Part shown: piece by piece, positions 34,929 through 44,197 of the stretch
How the letters are laid out: each line of letters starts with the position of its first letter
How positions within the stretch are numbered: position 1 is the stretch's first letter
Source of the DNA: Clostridia bacterium
GTDB lineage: Bacteria; Bacillota; Clostridia; Oscillospirales; Acutalibacteraceae
DNA: 64,000 nucleotides
NCBI GenBank assembly: GCA_017481575.1
Contig: JAFUPA010000004.1
Location: 1-64,000 of the forward strand
Direction: 5' to 3'
Program-made: the position numbers and the translations under genes
The notes under the pieces: generated by a model
What the model was told of the DNA's origin: nothing
Database searches by the model: none
The model's input: the letters and a program-made list of their open reading frames with translations, nothing else

Positions 34929-35488
34929 CAGTTTGCACCTGCCTTTCCTGTAACTGCTTCAAAGTTTGCGAGAGCAGCGTTAACTGCATCTGCAACAGCC
35001 TGTGAAGTGATTGTAGCACCCGTGAGTGCTGTGATTTCGTTGTTGTCGTGGTTTGAAGAGTTCTTCATAACCTTAACACCATTGATAAGACCGATGAACT
35101 GGTCTTTAAATGCGGGCTTTGTTGCGTTCATACCAAGACCGGCTGTGTCGTTGATGCTCAGAAGCTCAACACCTGTAATCTTGCCGTCCATGCTGACGCC
35201 TGTCATAACAAGGATTTCGCCGCCGTAGCTCTTTGCGGTCGTTGTGAAAACCATACCTACGGAGTTGCCGTCCTTGTCAACACCGAGTGCATAAGAAATG
35301 CCGTCTGCTGTTTCGTCCTTGAACTCTTCTGCTGCTGTAAGAACAGTTTTTCTGGTTTCAATTTCTGTCTTGATTGCAAGCTCTTCAATAATCGGAGCCG
35401 TAACGCTGTTTGCAAAGGCAAGCAAGGTTGTTGCAACAAGGCAGATAACAAAAAGTGCGATTGTGGGGACTAAAATACTCTTTTTCAT
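34928..35488 (-). CDS. rnfG: Rnf complex subunit RnfG (FMN-binding)
   Basis: A 186-residue subunit with one N-terminal membrane helix and an extracytoplasmic FMN-binding domain. The ALTGATITSQAV motif (~150) contains the TGAT threonine to which ApbE attaches FMN covalently. The apbE gene heads the same operon. It overlaps rnfD by 4 bp. Confidence 0.94.
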   Translation of the reverse strand: MKKSILVPTIALFVICLVATTLLAFANSVTAPIIEELAIKTEIETRKTVLTAAEEFKDETADGISYALGVDKDGNSVGMVFTTTAKSYGGEILVMTGVSMDGKITGVELLSINDTAGLGMNATKPAFKDQFIGLINGVKVMKNSSNHDNNEITALTGATITSQAVADAVNAALANFEAVTGKAGAN

Positions 35489-36477
35489 TTTGCCTTAGCC
35501 TCCTTTTCCTTTTTAGGAGTGCCGAAGGGCTTGGGAAGAGTGATGTTTTCGATAAGCGGAACAAGAATGTTCATAATAAGGATTGAATATGAAACACCCT
35601 CGGGAAGGTTACCGAAGATACGGATAAGCGATGTAATAATGCCGCAACCTATGGCAAAAATAATCTTACCCTTGAATGTAATCGGGGAGGTTGTGTAGTC
35701 GGTTGCCATAAATACTGCACCGAGCATAAGACCGCCGCCGAGAAGCTCGTAAGCAACAAACTCAAGGTTGCCCTTACCTGCGATGAGCATAATTACAGCA
35801 ACTGTACCGATGTAAATAAGCGGAATTGTCGGGGAGATAACCTTTCTTGCGATAAGGTAGATGCCGCCGAGAATGATTGCGATTGCGCAGGTTTCGCCAA
35901 GACAGCCTGCACGCCAGCCGATAAGCATCTCAAGAAGGCTTGCATCGGGTGTTGTACCTGCAGAAACCATTGTGTGGATGTCTGCAAGAGGTGAAGCGGA
36001 GGTAAGTCCGTCAAGGTTCTGCGCTGACCATGTGAGCGGTGCTGTCCATGTGGACATAGCAACGGGGAATGAGGTAAGAAGAACAATTCGACCTACAAGT
36101 GCAGGGTTAACGAAGTTCTGACCGATACCGCCGAAGAACTGCTTGACAACAACGATTGAAATAACCGCACCAATCATAACCATCCACAACGGAATGTTTA
36201 CGGGAAGGTTGAAAGCAAGCAGAAGACCTGTGATAACTGCGCTCAGGTCACCGATTGTCTGGTTACGTTTCATAACAACACGGCAAATGAACTCTGCGAT
36301 AACGCAGGTGCCGACGGAAACGCATTCAACAAGCAATGCTCTGGGGCCGAAGAAAATTACCGAAGCAACGAGTGCAGGTACCATTGCGATAATAACGTCA
36401 AGCATAATGCTTCTGACGGTTTTGTGTGTACGGTCGTGCGGAGAAGCACTGACCACAAGTTTATTATTGAGTGTCAT
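35485..36477 (-). CDS. rnfD: Rnf complex subunit RnfD
   Basis: A 330-residue, roughly ten-helix membrane subunit. The N-terminal SPHDRTHKTVRSIMLDVI and the GGIGQNFVNPALVGR motif (~118) identify RnfD/NqrB. At the covalent FMN site the expected S/T-G/S-A-T-P-L reads TSASPLA (~160), so serine stands at the acceptor position normally held by threonine. It would still offer a hydroxyl. Ends one base before rnfC's... neighbouring start, consistent with tight coupling. Confidence 0.93.
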   Translation of the reverse strand: MTLNNKLVVSASPHDRTHKTVRSIMLDVIIAMVPALVASVIFFGPRALLVECVSVGTCVIAEFICRVVMKRNQTIGDLSAVITGLLLAFNLPVNIPLWMVMIGAVISIVVVKQFFGGIGQNFVNPALVGRIVLLTSFPVAMSTWTAPLTWSAQNLDGLTSASPLADIHTMVSAGTTPDASLLEMLIGWRAGCLGETCAIAIILGGIYLIARKVISPTIPLIYIGTVAVIMLIAGKGNLEFVAYELLGGGLMLGAVFMATDYTTSPITFKGKIIFAIGCGIITSLIRIFGNLPEGVSYSILIMNILVPLIENITLPKPFGTPKKEKEAKAK

Positions 36478-37827
36478 TTATTTTGCACCTGCCTCTCTGA
36501 TAACTGCCTTTGCAAGACGCATATGCTGAACAAGCGGTTTCTTTGCGGGGCAGGAGTATGCACAACTGCCGCATTCCATGCAAACCATAACGCCGTCCTT
36601 AACCAAAGCGTCAGCGTCCTTTGCCTTTGTGTTTCTGACAATTCTTGTCGGAATAAGGCTCATCGGGCAAGCCGCCGCACATTTACCGCAACGGATACAG
36701 TCTGTTTCCATAAAAACTTTTGCATCATCTTTTGAGAAAGCAAGTAAAGCGTTGTTGCTCTTTGAAAGCGGATGATCAAGGCTTGTGATTGCAGTACCCA
36801 TCATCGGACCGCCTGCAACAATCTTAACAGGCTCATCTTTGAAGCCGCCGCAGAAATCAATGATATCACTAATACTTGTACCAATAGGCACACGAACATT
36901 TTTCGGTTCCTTGATTGCAAGACCGTCAACTGTAAGTGAACGGCTGACGAGCGGTTTACCTGTCTTAAGGTAGCGTGAAATAAATGCGACTGAAGTAACA
37001 TTCATAACCATACAGCCGACGTCAGACGGAAGCTTTCCGGGAGGAATCTGTCTGCCTGTTGCGGACTGAACCATCATCTTTTCAGCACCCTGCGGGTAGC
37101 GTGATTCAAGCTGCATAATTTTGATTGCACCGTTTGCGCTTGAGTCGCCGTCAACAATCTGCTCAAGGATTTTGAATGCCTCGGGCTTGTTGTCCTCAAC
37201 TGCGATAACAACATTCGGAATCTCGAGGAATTCCATCATTGTTCTGATGCCTGAATAGATATCCCACGAGTTTTCAATACATTCACGGTAGTCAACTGTG
37301 ATATAAGGCTCACACTCTGCCGCATTGATAACAAGTGTATCGATGTGACTGTCGAGCGGAACACGGAGCTTGACGTGAGTGGGGAAGCCCGCACCGCCGA
37401 GACCGACAAGACCCGAATCTCTGATAGCCTTGATAAAATCTTCTTTTGTTTCAATGTGAGGAGCTTCAATGCCCTCATACATCTGCATTTCACCGTCAGA
37501 CTCGATTGTAACTCCCTGAACCATAGCTCCGCCGGGAAGCTTGACGTTACCGATTGCGGTAACTGTACCCGAAACGGAAGCGTGGATAGGTGCACTGACA
37601 TATTTGTCGCTGTCACCGATAACCTGACCTACCTTTACGGTATCACCGACCTTTACTGCCGGTGTGCAGGGTGCGCCGATGTGTTGTTGCATAGGTAAAA
37701 TAACCTGTTTAGGTTCCGGCATACGCACTACTTCAAGCTCTGCGGTGTTTTTGTGGTGTGCAACCTTAACGCCGCCTCTTACTTTCTTTACTGCTTTAAT
37801 AACGCCGGGGATGTGGATTTTACCCAT
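36478..37827 (-). CDS. rnfC: Rnf complex subunit RnfC (NADH-binding)
   Basis: The NAD(H)-interacting peripheral subunit, 449 residues. It has an N-terminal barrel-sandwich region (APIHASVSGTV), a GLGGAGFPTHVKL nucleotide-binding loop (~133), an SLBB-like region and two C-terminal 4Fe-4S motifs, CIRCGKCAAACP and CMECGSCAYSCP. A TTG six codons upstream is in frame, but the AAAGGGG site fits the ATG at 37827. Confidence 0.95.
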   Translation of the reverse strand: MGKIHIPGVIKAVKKVRGGVKVAHHKNTAELEVVRMPEPKQVILPMQQHIGAPCTPAVKVGDTVKVGQVIGDSDKYVSAPIHASVSGTVTAIGNVKLPGGAMVQGVTIESDGEMQMYEGIEAPHIETKEDFIKAIRDSGLVGLGGAGFPTHVKLRVPLDSHIDTLVINAAECEPYITVDYRECIENSWDIYSGIRTMMEFLEIPNVVIAVEDNKPEAFKILEQIVDGDSSANGAIKIMQLESRYPQGAEKMMVQSATGRQIPPGKLPSDVGCMVMNVTSVAFISRYLKTGKPLVSRSLTVDGLAIKEPKNVRVPIGTSISDIIDFCGGFKDEPVKIVAGGPMMGTAITSLDHPLSKSNNALLAFSKDDAKVFMETDCIRCGKCAAACPMSLIPTRIVRNTKAKDADALVKDGVMVCMECGSCAYSCPAKKPLVQHMRLAKAVIREAGAK

Positions 37828-37847
37828 TTGTTCAACCCCTTTCAATA

Positions 37848-38378
37848 TTATAAACGATTCATAATTTTGCCTAAAGCGGGGAGTACCAGCTTTAGCATTG
37901 TTCCCGTGACAAAGCCTGTTGCCACGGCAAAGATTAACAACAGCGGTCCGTAGCCGAAAATAAGTGACCAGGTTCCCGAAATCAGGCAGGCACTCATAAG
38001 CTGACCGATATTATGACAAACGGCACAGATAATACCTATACCGATGTATCCTAAATTGATTTTTTTACTGCGGAGCAAAACGCACGCAGCCGCCGTACTT
38101 AAAATTCCGCCCGAGGCACTCATAAGCATTGCTGTTGTGCCTCTTGTAACACCGGCGAAAACGGCTTTTAAAACTGTTATAAAAAACGCATCTGCTACTG
38201 AAAATGACGATGCCATAAACATTGTAACGATGTTGGAAAGTCCGGGCTTTGCTCCCGGCGGAAGTCCCGGCAGGGCAGGAATCAGCGACTCGAGAAAAGA
38301 CAGAGCCAGCGCCAATGCACCCATAATGCCGAGAAGTGCGACACGTTGTGAATTCTTTTTATCTCTCATATCAAACAT
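37848..38378 (-). CDS. Gx transporter family membrane protein
   Basis: A 176-residue hydrophobic protein with about five helices. FLESLIPALPGLPPGAKPGLSN (~30; a Gly/Pro-rich loop) is diagnostic of the Gx transporter / heptaprenyl diphosphate synthase component I family, which resembles small ECF-type S components. In Clostridia these proteins sit beside apbE and NusG-II genes in Rnf loci. A role in cofactor or flavin-precursor supply is plausible but unproven. An internal ATG at 38369 is an alternative start. Confidence 0.8.
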   Translation of the reverse strand: MFDMRDKKNSQRVALLGIMGALALALSFLESLIPALPGLPPGAKPGLSNIVTMFMASSFSVADAFFITVLKAVFAGVTRGTTAMLMSASGGILSTAAACVLLRSKKINLGYIGIGIICAVCHNIGQLMSACLISGTWSLIFGYGPLLLIFAVATGFVTGTMLKLVLPALGKIMNRL

Positions 38379-38385
38379 TCCGTTT

Positions 38386-38751
38386 TTAATATGTCATCAT
38401 ATCTGTTTTGTCCGTACCCTTTATTGAGACAACAACTCTTTCGGGCAGGCAGGCTGCGGTCTGTCCTTTTTTTGAAAGCCAACCGCTTTTTATACAAAGC
38501 TCATCCTTGCAATGCGCATCAGAAAAGCAGATTTTCCCTTTTTCAACGGTTATTTTTGTACCGTTCTTCGGTGTCAGAGTGTAGCTTTTTTCTACCTCTT
38601 GCAGATTGATTTCTTCAACAACCTCTCCGTCAACATAAATCTGTGCGGTGAGTGTGCTGTTGTTAAAAAGATTTGGAATAAAGAGCAGAATACTTAAAAT
38701 AATAACTGTAAGAATAACAATGAAATCTGCTCTCATAAAAAGCTTTTTCAT
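38386..38751 (-). CDS. NusG domain II-containing exported protein
   Basis: A 121-residue protein with an N-terminal membrane anchor (~8-28) and a NusG_II beta-barrel: AQIYVDGEVVEEINL (~36) then ITVEKGKICFSDAHCKDELCIKSGW (read in two parts: the CFSDAHCKDELC core ~73-84) and CLPERVVVSIKG. The three cysteines of the C..S.C.D..C core are typical. Function unknown; it regularly accompanies apbE. It overlaps apbE by 4 bp. Confidence 0.85.
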   Translation of the reverse strand: MKKLFMRADFIVILTVIILSILLFIPNLFNNSTLTAQIYVDGEVVEEINLQEVEKSYTLTPKNGTKITVEKGKICFSDAHCKDELCIKSGWLSKKGQTAACLPERVVVSIKGTDKTDMMTY

Positions 38752-39797
38752 TTTGCCACCACAAAGCTTTCGTCTGTACGTGTAAAATCATCTTTAAGTC
38801 CGTCTGTTATACGGACAGTTTTGTCTTTGAAAACAAATACCGCTTCTGCATCGTATTTTTGGAGAAGCGCAAGGCTGTCGTTATAGCCGAGGATATAGCA
38901 GGCTGTTGAAAGTGCGTCGCTCAATGTGCCAGATTCGCATACAACAGTAATGCTTGAAAGTCGGCTGTCGGCGGGGTAGCCTGTTGTAGCGTCAAGTATA
39001 TGATGGTAGGTTTTGTCACCCTCGACGAAGAACTTTTCATAATTTCCCGAGGTCGAAACACAAGTGTCAGAAAGCTTGAGCGTGCCCATTGCTTCCTTGT
39101 CATTTTCGGGATTTACGATACCTATATTAAAGCTTCTGTCACCGTAAAGGAGCAAGCTTCCGCCAACAGAAATTACAGCCGACTCTGTGTTGGTAGAGGA
39201 GAGGAGAAGCTTTAATCTGTCGCAAGCCGCACCCTTGCCCACGGCACCCAGGTCAAGGCTCTGACCCTCTGCTGTGATAACGGTTGTGTCTGTAATTTTA
39301 ACGGATGAATAGTTAACGCTTTCCAACGCTTCGGAGATTTCATTGTCACTCGGCAAACGCTGATTGTCACCGCCGAAATCCCAAAGCCTTGTAACCTTGC
39401 CGACGGTAATGTCAAAAACACCGCCGCTGTTCTTTGAAACGTCAAGCGCTTTGCCGATAACATCAATAGTTTCTGTCGATACCGAAACTGTTGTGCCTGC
39501 GGATGCGTTAATTCTTTCAATATCGGAATTTTTTTCTCTCCACGAAAGCAGAGCTTTTTCGGTTTCGTTTATATTGTTTTCGACTGCTTCAGCTGTTTCT
39601 TCGCCGTCAGAACCAAACAGACGGATGTTCACAACAGTTCCCATAGCAATGGCGGTAGAGCTGTATTCCGAGCGTCCTTTCACAAAATCAGCAAGCACAA
39701 CACCAAGCACCATAACCACACAAACCAAAACAGAAATCAATGCCTTTTTATTTACTTGTTTCTTGCCGTTTGTGTTTTCCAAGGAAGTGTCACCCAT
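38748..39797 (-). CDS. apbE: FAD:protein FMN transferase (ApbE)
   Basis: Attaches FMN from FAD to Thr/Ser of RnfG and RnfD outside the membrane. The 349-residue protein has an N-terminal membrane anchor (~18-38), AMGTVVNIRLFG (~56), DLGAVGKGAACDRL (~170) and the HHILDATTGYPAD motif (~262) with the metal and flavin ligands. First gene of the operon, so the maturation enzyme is made with its targets. No clear ribosome site before the ATG; the exact start is uncertain. Confidence 0.93.
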   Translation of the reverse strand: MGDTSLENTNGKKQVNKKALISVLVCVVMVLGVVLADFVKGRSEYSSTAIAMGTVVNIRLFGSDGEETAEAVENNINETEKALLSWREKNSDIERINASAGTTVSVSTETIDVIGKALDVSKNSGGVFDITVGKVTRLWDFGGDNQRLPSDNEISEALESVNYSSVKITDTTVITAEGQSLDLGAVGKGAACDRLKLLLSSTNTESAVISVGGSLLLYGDRSFNIGIVNPENDKEAMGTLKLSDTCVSTSGNYEKFFVEGDKTYHHILDATTGYPADSRLSSITVVCESGTLSDALSTACYILGYNDSLALLQKYDAEAVFVFKDKTVRITDGLKDDFTRTDESFVVAK

Positions 39798-39825
39798 TTC
39801 TGAACATACTTGTCTATTCTCTACA

Positions 39826-39854
39826 ATTATATAACGAAATCGACTTTAATTCAA
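39826..39854 (-). promoter_or_regulatory. Promoter of the apbE-rnf operon
   Basis: On the minus strand: TTGAAT (39849-39854), 17-bp spacer, TATAAT (39826-39831), giving a ~25-base leader before apbE. Confidence 0.75.
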
Positions 39855-39933
39855 TAGAAAAAGCACTAATTAAATATTTAACAAAGAATGTAAAAACTTT
39901 AACAAACGGCAGATTTTATCAAGCTGGGTGAAC

Positions 39934-39969
39934 AAAAAAGAACCAACACAGTTTTACCTGTGTCGGTTC
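39934..39969 (-). terminator. Terminator of the Cys-repeat surface protein gene
   Basis: A 12-bp stem (39940-39951 with 39958-39969, one G-U) is followed on the minus strand by T6. Confidence 0.88.
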
Positions 39970-39993
39970 GGAGTTATGATTTAGTTTTAAGTA

Positions 39994-41487
39994 TTAAAGA
40001 TACCAGATCCAGCCGAAGAGGATGTAAACGATAATCCACTGGATGATTGAATATTTTACGGTAACTTCACAAGTTGCGCTGACTCGACCGTCTGCGCTTG
40101 TTGCAGTAATTGTTGCTGTACCGAGATTAACGGCGTAAACCTCACCGTCTTCGTTAACTGTTGCAACCTCGGGGTTAGAGGATTCCCAAATGATATCTGT
40201 TGAATAAGCTGCATCCTCGGGAAGCACGTTAACAAAAAGTCTCATTGTTGCTCGGTAGTTCATTGAAACTTCCTGCATACTCATAACAAGCTCTGTCGGA
40301 GCAACAACAACTCTCGGAACTGAACGCTCTTCATCGGCACCGCAGTTGTCGCAAATTCTTCTCTCAATACCTTCTGCACTCACTGTCGGCTCCTTAACGG
40401 TTTCCCAATCAAGCCAGCTGTGACCGGTAGAGGGAAGAGTTGTTTTAGCCTCAACGTCTCCGCACATTCTGCAGATAGTCTGAACATAACCTTCATCCTC
40501 ACAGGTTGAGTTGCGGATGTCTGTTATGTAGCTGTGACCGGGAGAGGGGAGAGTGATTTCTTCCATAACCTCACCGCATTCGCAGATAACCTTGATGTAA
40601 CCGTCCTCTGAACAGGTTGCGGCTTTCTTGTCACGGCTAGCCTCTGTGTGACCTTCCGAAGCAAGAACAGTTTCGCTGATTACGTAACCGCAAGAACAGA
40701 TTTCTTTCTTATAACCGTCTTCTGTACAAGTCGGCTCTTTTGACTCTGTTGTTGCAACTGTATGGTCGGTCTTGGGAAGGACTGTTTCAGAAACATAATT
40801 TTCGCAATCAAGACAGAAAACCTTGTCGTAACCGTCCTGAGTACAGGTCGGGTCAAGGTGAAGCTCTGTTGTGTTTGTGTGGTCAGCCTTGTCAACAGGT
40901 CTTGTGTCGGCAACCTCACCGCATTCTGTACAGTAGGATGTCTCTTCACCCTCTGCGTCGCAGGCAGGAGCAGTTGTCTCAACCCAATCACCGCCGACGT
41001 GGCTGTGAGTTGCAGGAACGTCATTTGCAACAACAACATCATCTGTAATGTCTGTTTCGTTTCCGATTGAGCCTACATAGCAAGCAGAAATTGTGATGTC
41101 GAAATCGTCAGCAACAACGCCGTCTGCGGATTCTTTTGTATAGGTGTACTCTGCGATTGAAAGCGGAGCAACACAGCCGTTAAGGCTTGCAATGCTTATC
41201 ATACCGTTAGCAACGTTTGAACTGCAAGCAGAGGAAACAGTGCTGTCCGGCACAATTGCCGTAAGGGTAAGACCGTCAGCGGCATACACCTGAAGGTCAA
41301 GGCAGTTAAAGCCGTTTTCCTTAAGTGCAAGGCGGATTACAACCTCTGTCTGTGTTTCGCTTACCTTTTCAAGAGTAATTGTGGGAATTGCAACCTCATC
41401 TGCAGCAAAAACAAATGCAGGCACAATTGTAAGGAACATAAGTGCTGAAAGAAATACTGAAAGAGATTTACGAAGTACCTTTTTCAT
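39994..41487 (-). CDS. Secreted Cys-repeat / Ig-like surface protein with LFGWIWY tail
   Basis: A 497-residue exported protein. A signal peptide ends at VFAADE (~29). Residues ~30-160 form a beta-rich region that faintly resembles cohesin-type sandwiches. Then come about five ~40-residue repeats, each with a C..(E/Q)DGY..xC..C pattern and ending in a GH or DH pair (for example TCTEDGYKKEICSCGYVIS). A Big2-type Ig domain follows (SSNPEVATVNEDGEVYAVN..., ~435). The C-terminus is QWIIVYILFGWIWYL, the tail shared with two other proteins in the window. The TTG five codons upstream lies in the ribosome site, so the ATG at 41487 is used. Ligand unknown. Confidence 0.8.
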   Translation of the reverse strand: MKKVLRKSLSVFLSALMFLTIVPAFVFAADEVAIPTITLEKVSETQTEVVIRLALKENGFNCLDLQVYAADGLTLTAIVPDSTVSSACSSNVANGMISIASLNGCVAPLSIAEYTYTKESADGVVADDFDITISACYVGSIGNETDITDDVVVANDVPATHSHVGGDWVETTAPACDAEGEETSYCTECGEVADTRPVDKADHTNTTELHLDPTCTQDGYDKVFCLDCENYVSETVLPKTDHTVATTESKEPTCTEDGYKKEICSCGYVISETVLASEGHTEASRDKKAATCSEDGYIKVICECGEVMEEITLPSPGHSYITDIRNSTCEDEGYVQTICRMCGDVEAKTTLPSTGHSWLDWETVKEPTVSAEGIERRICDNCGADEERSVPRVVVAPTELVMSMQEVSMNYRATMRLFVNVLPEDAAYSTDIIWESSNPEVATVNEDGEVYAVNLGTATITATSADGRVSATCEVTVKYSIIQWIIVYILFGWIWYL

Positions 41488-41631
41488 CTTTATTACCTCC
41501 AAAGATAAATATACTAATATATATAATAATATTTTTTTGCAAAAAGGTCAATGCACCATTTAACAAAAAATAGACCGAACTATTGTATGTTTTTACATAT
41601 TTATGTGAAATTTATAGTAGGAGATGATTTT

Positions 41632-43239
41632 TTGAACAAACGTTTAATTGCTGTTTTCACGGCTTTTGCACTCGCTTTTGGCTGTATCTGTCTGCGGCTT
41701 TACACACTTGCAACGGGCGGAGCGGATATGGTTGCAAGCGGAAACCACAGCTTTACGGTTGAAATCGGGGCTATAAGGGGCGATATACTTGATCGTAACG
41801 GCGAAAAGCTGGTGTCGACAGATTTTGAGAATATTGTTGCGGCAAAGCCGACATATAAGGCACTTACAGAGCTCGAAAAGGTGCTGGACTCTCAAACCTG
41901 TGCTGATTTGGAAAAGCGTATGCAAAAGGGAAATGCGGTCTCGGTGAATATAGGGAAATTGGAAATTGAACAGAATTCCGACGCAGTTACGCTAAAAAAA
42001 TATAACCGATACTCCGAAAATCAGCTTGCACAGCATATCATAGGCTACCTTGACGGTGAGGGCAAGGGCGTTTCGGGGCTTGAAAAAAGCTTTGACAGTC
42101 TGCTTTATACGGGCAAAAGCCTTTCGGCAAGCTTTGCGACAGATGTTTACGGCAGAATTCTAAGCGGAACACGGATTGAGATTAAAAACAGCACATTCAA
42201 AACAGCCTCGGTCACGCTGACACTCGACACACAAATTCAGCAGGCGGTGGAGAATGCTCTTGATATAAGCGATGTCGAGCGTGGTGGAGCGGTTGTTGTG
42301 GATATTGAAACGGGAGCAATAAGGGCGATTGCATCACGTCCTGATTTTGACACACAAAACATTTCCGACTATCTCGATAACACCGATGCACCTCTCTTTG
42401 ACAGAACGCTCAATGCGTATTCGGTAGGCTCTGTTTTTAAGGTTGCAGTCACGGCGGCGGCTCTTGAAAACGGAATAAATGAGTTTTATTATAACTGCAC
42501 GGGCAGTTGTGAGGTTGACGGAGTAACCTTTAGCTGTAACAACAAAACAGTTCACGGTGAGCTTAATATGCAAAAAGCACTTGAATGCTCATGCAATACC
42601 TTTTTTATCGAGCTTGCGTCAAAGGTCGGTGCGGATAAAATTCTCGAAACCGCTTCGCTTATGGGCTTCGGTCAGGAGATAACGCTTGCAGACGGTATCG
42701 TCTCAAAGTCAGGTGTGCTGCCGACCTCTGAAAAGCTTTCGTCCTCAGGCGCACTTGCAAACTTCTCGTTCGGTCAGGGAGGCTTCACGGCAACAATGCT
42801 TCAGCTTTCCACAATGATGTCAGCCGTCGCAGGCGAGGGGAGATACAACAAGCCATATATAATAGAAAAGGTGACAGATGCAGACGGTAATACCGTTCAA
42901 TCGCACGAAAGTCAGTACCCTGTGACGGCAATAAGAGAAACGACGGCACAACGGCTTACAAAAATGCTCACAAGCGTTGTCGAAAACGGTAATGCAGTCA
43001 AGGCGAAGCTCAAAAACGGAATTTCGGCGGCAGGCAAAACCGCAACGGCACAGACAGGTACTTTCCTGAAAAACGGGGTTGAAAAATACAACACCTGGTT
43101 TGCGGGCTTTTTCCCTGCGGATAACCCGAGGTATACGGTGGTTATTCTTAAAGAGGGCGGTGCCTCGGGAGCGGTGGATTGTGCCCCTGTTTTCAAGCGG
43201 ATTGCCGACAAAATCATAGACCTAGAAAAAATTTCATAA
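41632..43239 (+). CDS. Class B penicillin-binding protein (transpeptidase)
   Basis: A 535-residue PBP with an N-terminal membrane helix, a PBP dimerisation domain (RGDILDRNGEKLVSTD, ~48) and a transpeptidase domain. The catalytic motifs are GSVFK (SxxK, ~270), SCN (~320) and KTATAQ in place of the usual KTG (~470). It cross-links peptidoglycan stem peptides outside the membrane; the compact form resembles SpoVD/FtsI relatives without PASTA domains. The start is TTG at 41632 with a TAGGAGATGAT site; the longer frame upstream has no site. Single gene. Confidence 0.88.
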   Translation: MNKRLIAVFTAFALAFGCICLRLYTLATGGADMVASGNHSFTVEIGAIRGDILDRNGEKLVSTDFENIVAAKPTYKALTELEKVLDSQTCADLEKRMQKGNAVSVNIGKLEIEQNSDAVTLKKYNRYSENQLAQHIIGYLDGEGKGVSGLEKSFDSLLYTGKSLSASFATDVYGRILSGTRIEIKNSTFKTASVTLTLDTQIQQAVENALDISDVERGGAVVVDIETGAIRAIASRPDFDTQNISDYLDNTDAPLFDRTLNAYSVGSVFKVAVTAAALENGINEFYYNCTGSCEVDGVTFSCNNKTVHGELNMQKALECSCNTFFIELASKVGADKILETASLMGFGQEITLADGIVSKSGVLPTSEKLSSSGALANFSFGQGGFTATMLQLSTMMSAVAGEGRYNKPYIIEKVTDADGNTVQSHESQYPVTAIRETTAQRLTKMLTSVVENGNAVKAKLKNGISAAGKTATAQTGTFLKNGVEKYNTWFAGFFPADNPRYTVVILKEGGASGAVDCAPVFKRIADKIIDLEKIS

Positions 43240-43255
43240 AATATGAAAAAAGTGC

Positions 43256-43284
43256 TTGATTTAGAAATAGCCTTGTGCTATAAT
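43256..43284 (+). promoter_or_regulatory. Promoter of rpsB
   Basis: TTGATT (43256-43261), 17-bp spacer, TATAAT (43279-43284) with an extended TGC before it. A ~95-base leader follows. Confidence 0.75.
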
Positions 43285-43387
43285 CTATCGGCAATCATTA
43301 CACACGTAGAGTGTTTTGAGCGAAGTGCATTACAAAAATGTCCGCTTTTTAAGCTCTGCGGAGGCAAAAACTAAGGAGGAAAAATTT

Positions 43388-44119
43388 ATGCCAGTAGTAT
43401 CAATGAAGCAATTACTCGAAGCAGGTGTTCACTTCGGACACCAGACAAGAAGATGGAACCCGAAAATGGCTCAGTACATTTTCACAGAGCGTAACGGTAT
43501 CTACATCATCGACCTTCAGAAGACAGTTGGTAAGCTTGAGGAAGCTTACATGTTCATCCGTGAGGTTGCTGCAAACGGAGATGAGATTCTCTTCGTAGGT
43601 ACAAAGAAGCAGGCTCAGGATTCTGTTAAGGAAGAAGCAATCCGTTGCGGTATGCCGTACGTTAACGCACGTTGGCTCGGCGGTATGCTCACAAACTTCA
43701 ACACAATCAAGAGAAGAATCAAGAGACTTGAGCAGCTCAAGAAGATGGAAGCTGACGGAACATTCGACCTTCTTCCGAAGAAGGAAGTTATCAAGCTCAA
43801 CCTCGAAATCGAGAAGCTTGAGAAGTTCATGGGCGGTATCGTTAACATGAAGAAGCAGCCCGCTGCTATGTTCATCGTTGACCCCCGCAAGGAAAGAATC
43901 GCTGTTCAGGAAGCAAAGAAGCTCGGTATTCCCCTTGTAGCAGTTGTTGACACAAACTGTGACCCCGATGAAATCGACTACGTTATCCCCGGTAACGACG
44001 ACGCTATCCGTGCAGTTCGTCTTATCGCAGGCGCAATGGCTGACGCAGTTATCGAAGGCCGTCAGGGTGAGCAGACAGAAGCTGCTCCTGCAGAGGCTGA
44101 AGAAGCAGTTGCTGAATAA
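43388..44119 (+). CDS. rpsB: 30S ribosomal protein S2
   Basis: A 243-residue S2: [22 protein letters not shown] at the start, IDLQKT (~38), [14 protein letters not shown] (~95), and [15 protein letters not shown] (~158). An acidic/Ala-rich C-terminal tail is present. The AAGGAGG site sits 8 bases before ATG 43388; a longer in-frame reading from 43316 is leader sequence. Co-transcribed with tsf, the universal order. Confidence 0.97.
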   Translation: MPVVSMKQLLEAGVHFGHQTRRWNPKMAQYIFTERNGIYIIDLQKTVGKLEEAYMFIREVAANGDEILFVGTKKQAQDSVKEEAIRCGMPYVNARWLGGMLTNFNTIKRRIKRLEQLKKMEADGTFDLLPKKEVIKLNLEIEKLEKFMGGIVNMKKQPAAMFIVDPRKERIAVQEAKKLGIPLVAVVDTNCDPDEIDYVIPGNDDAIRAVRLIAGAMADAVIEGRQGEQTEAAPAEAEEAVAE

Positions 44120-44133
44120 TTAACCATACATTT

Positions 44134-44164
44134 AATAAGTCCGTGCAAGATGTGCGGACTTATT
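44134..44164 (+). other. Intercistronic hairpin between rpsB and tsf
   Basis: The perfect 10-bp stem AATAAGTCCG/CGGACTTATT has no T tract; likely an RNA-processing or partial-termination site. Confidence 0.6.
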
Positions 44165-44197
44165 CCGAATTAAGATTTTCGATTGGAGGAAATTAAA

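Noticed and set aside
39994..41487. LPXTG-type sortase signal on the surface proteins
   Set aside because: None of the surface proteins has LPXTG or a basic tail after the hydrophobic end.
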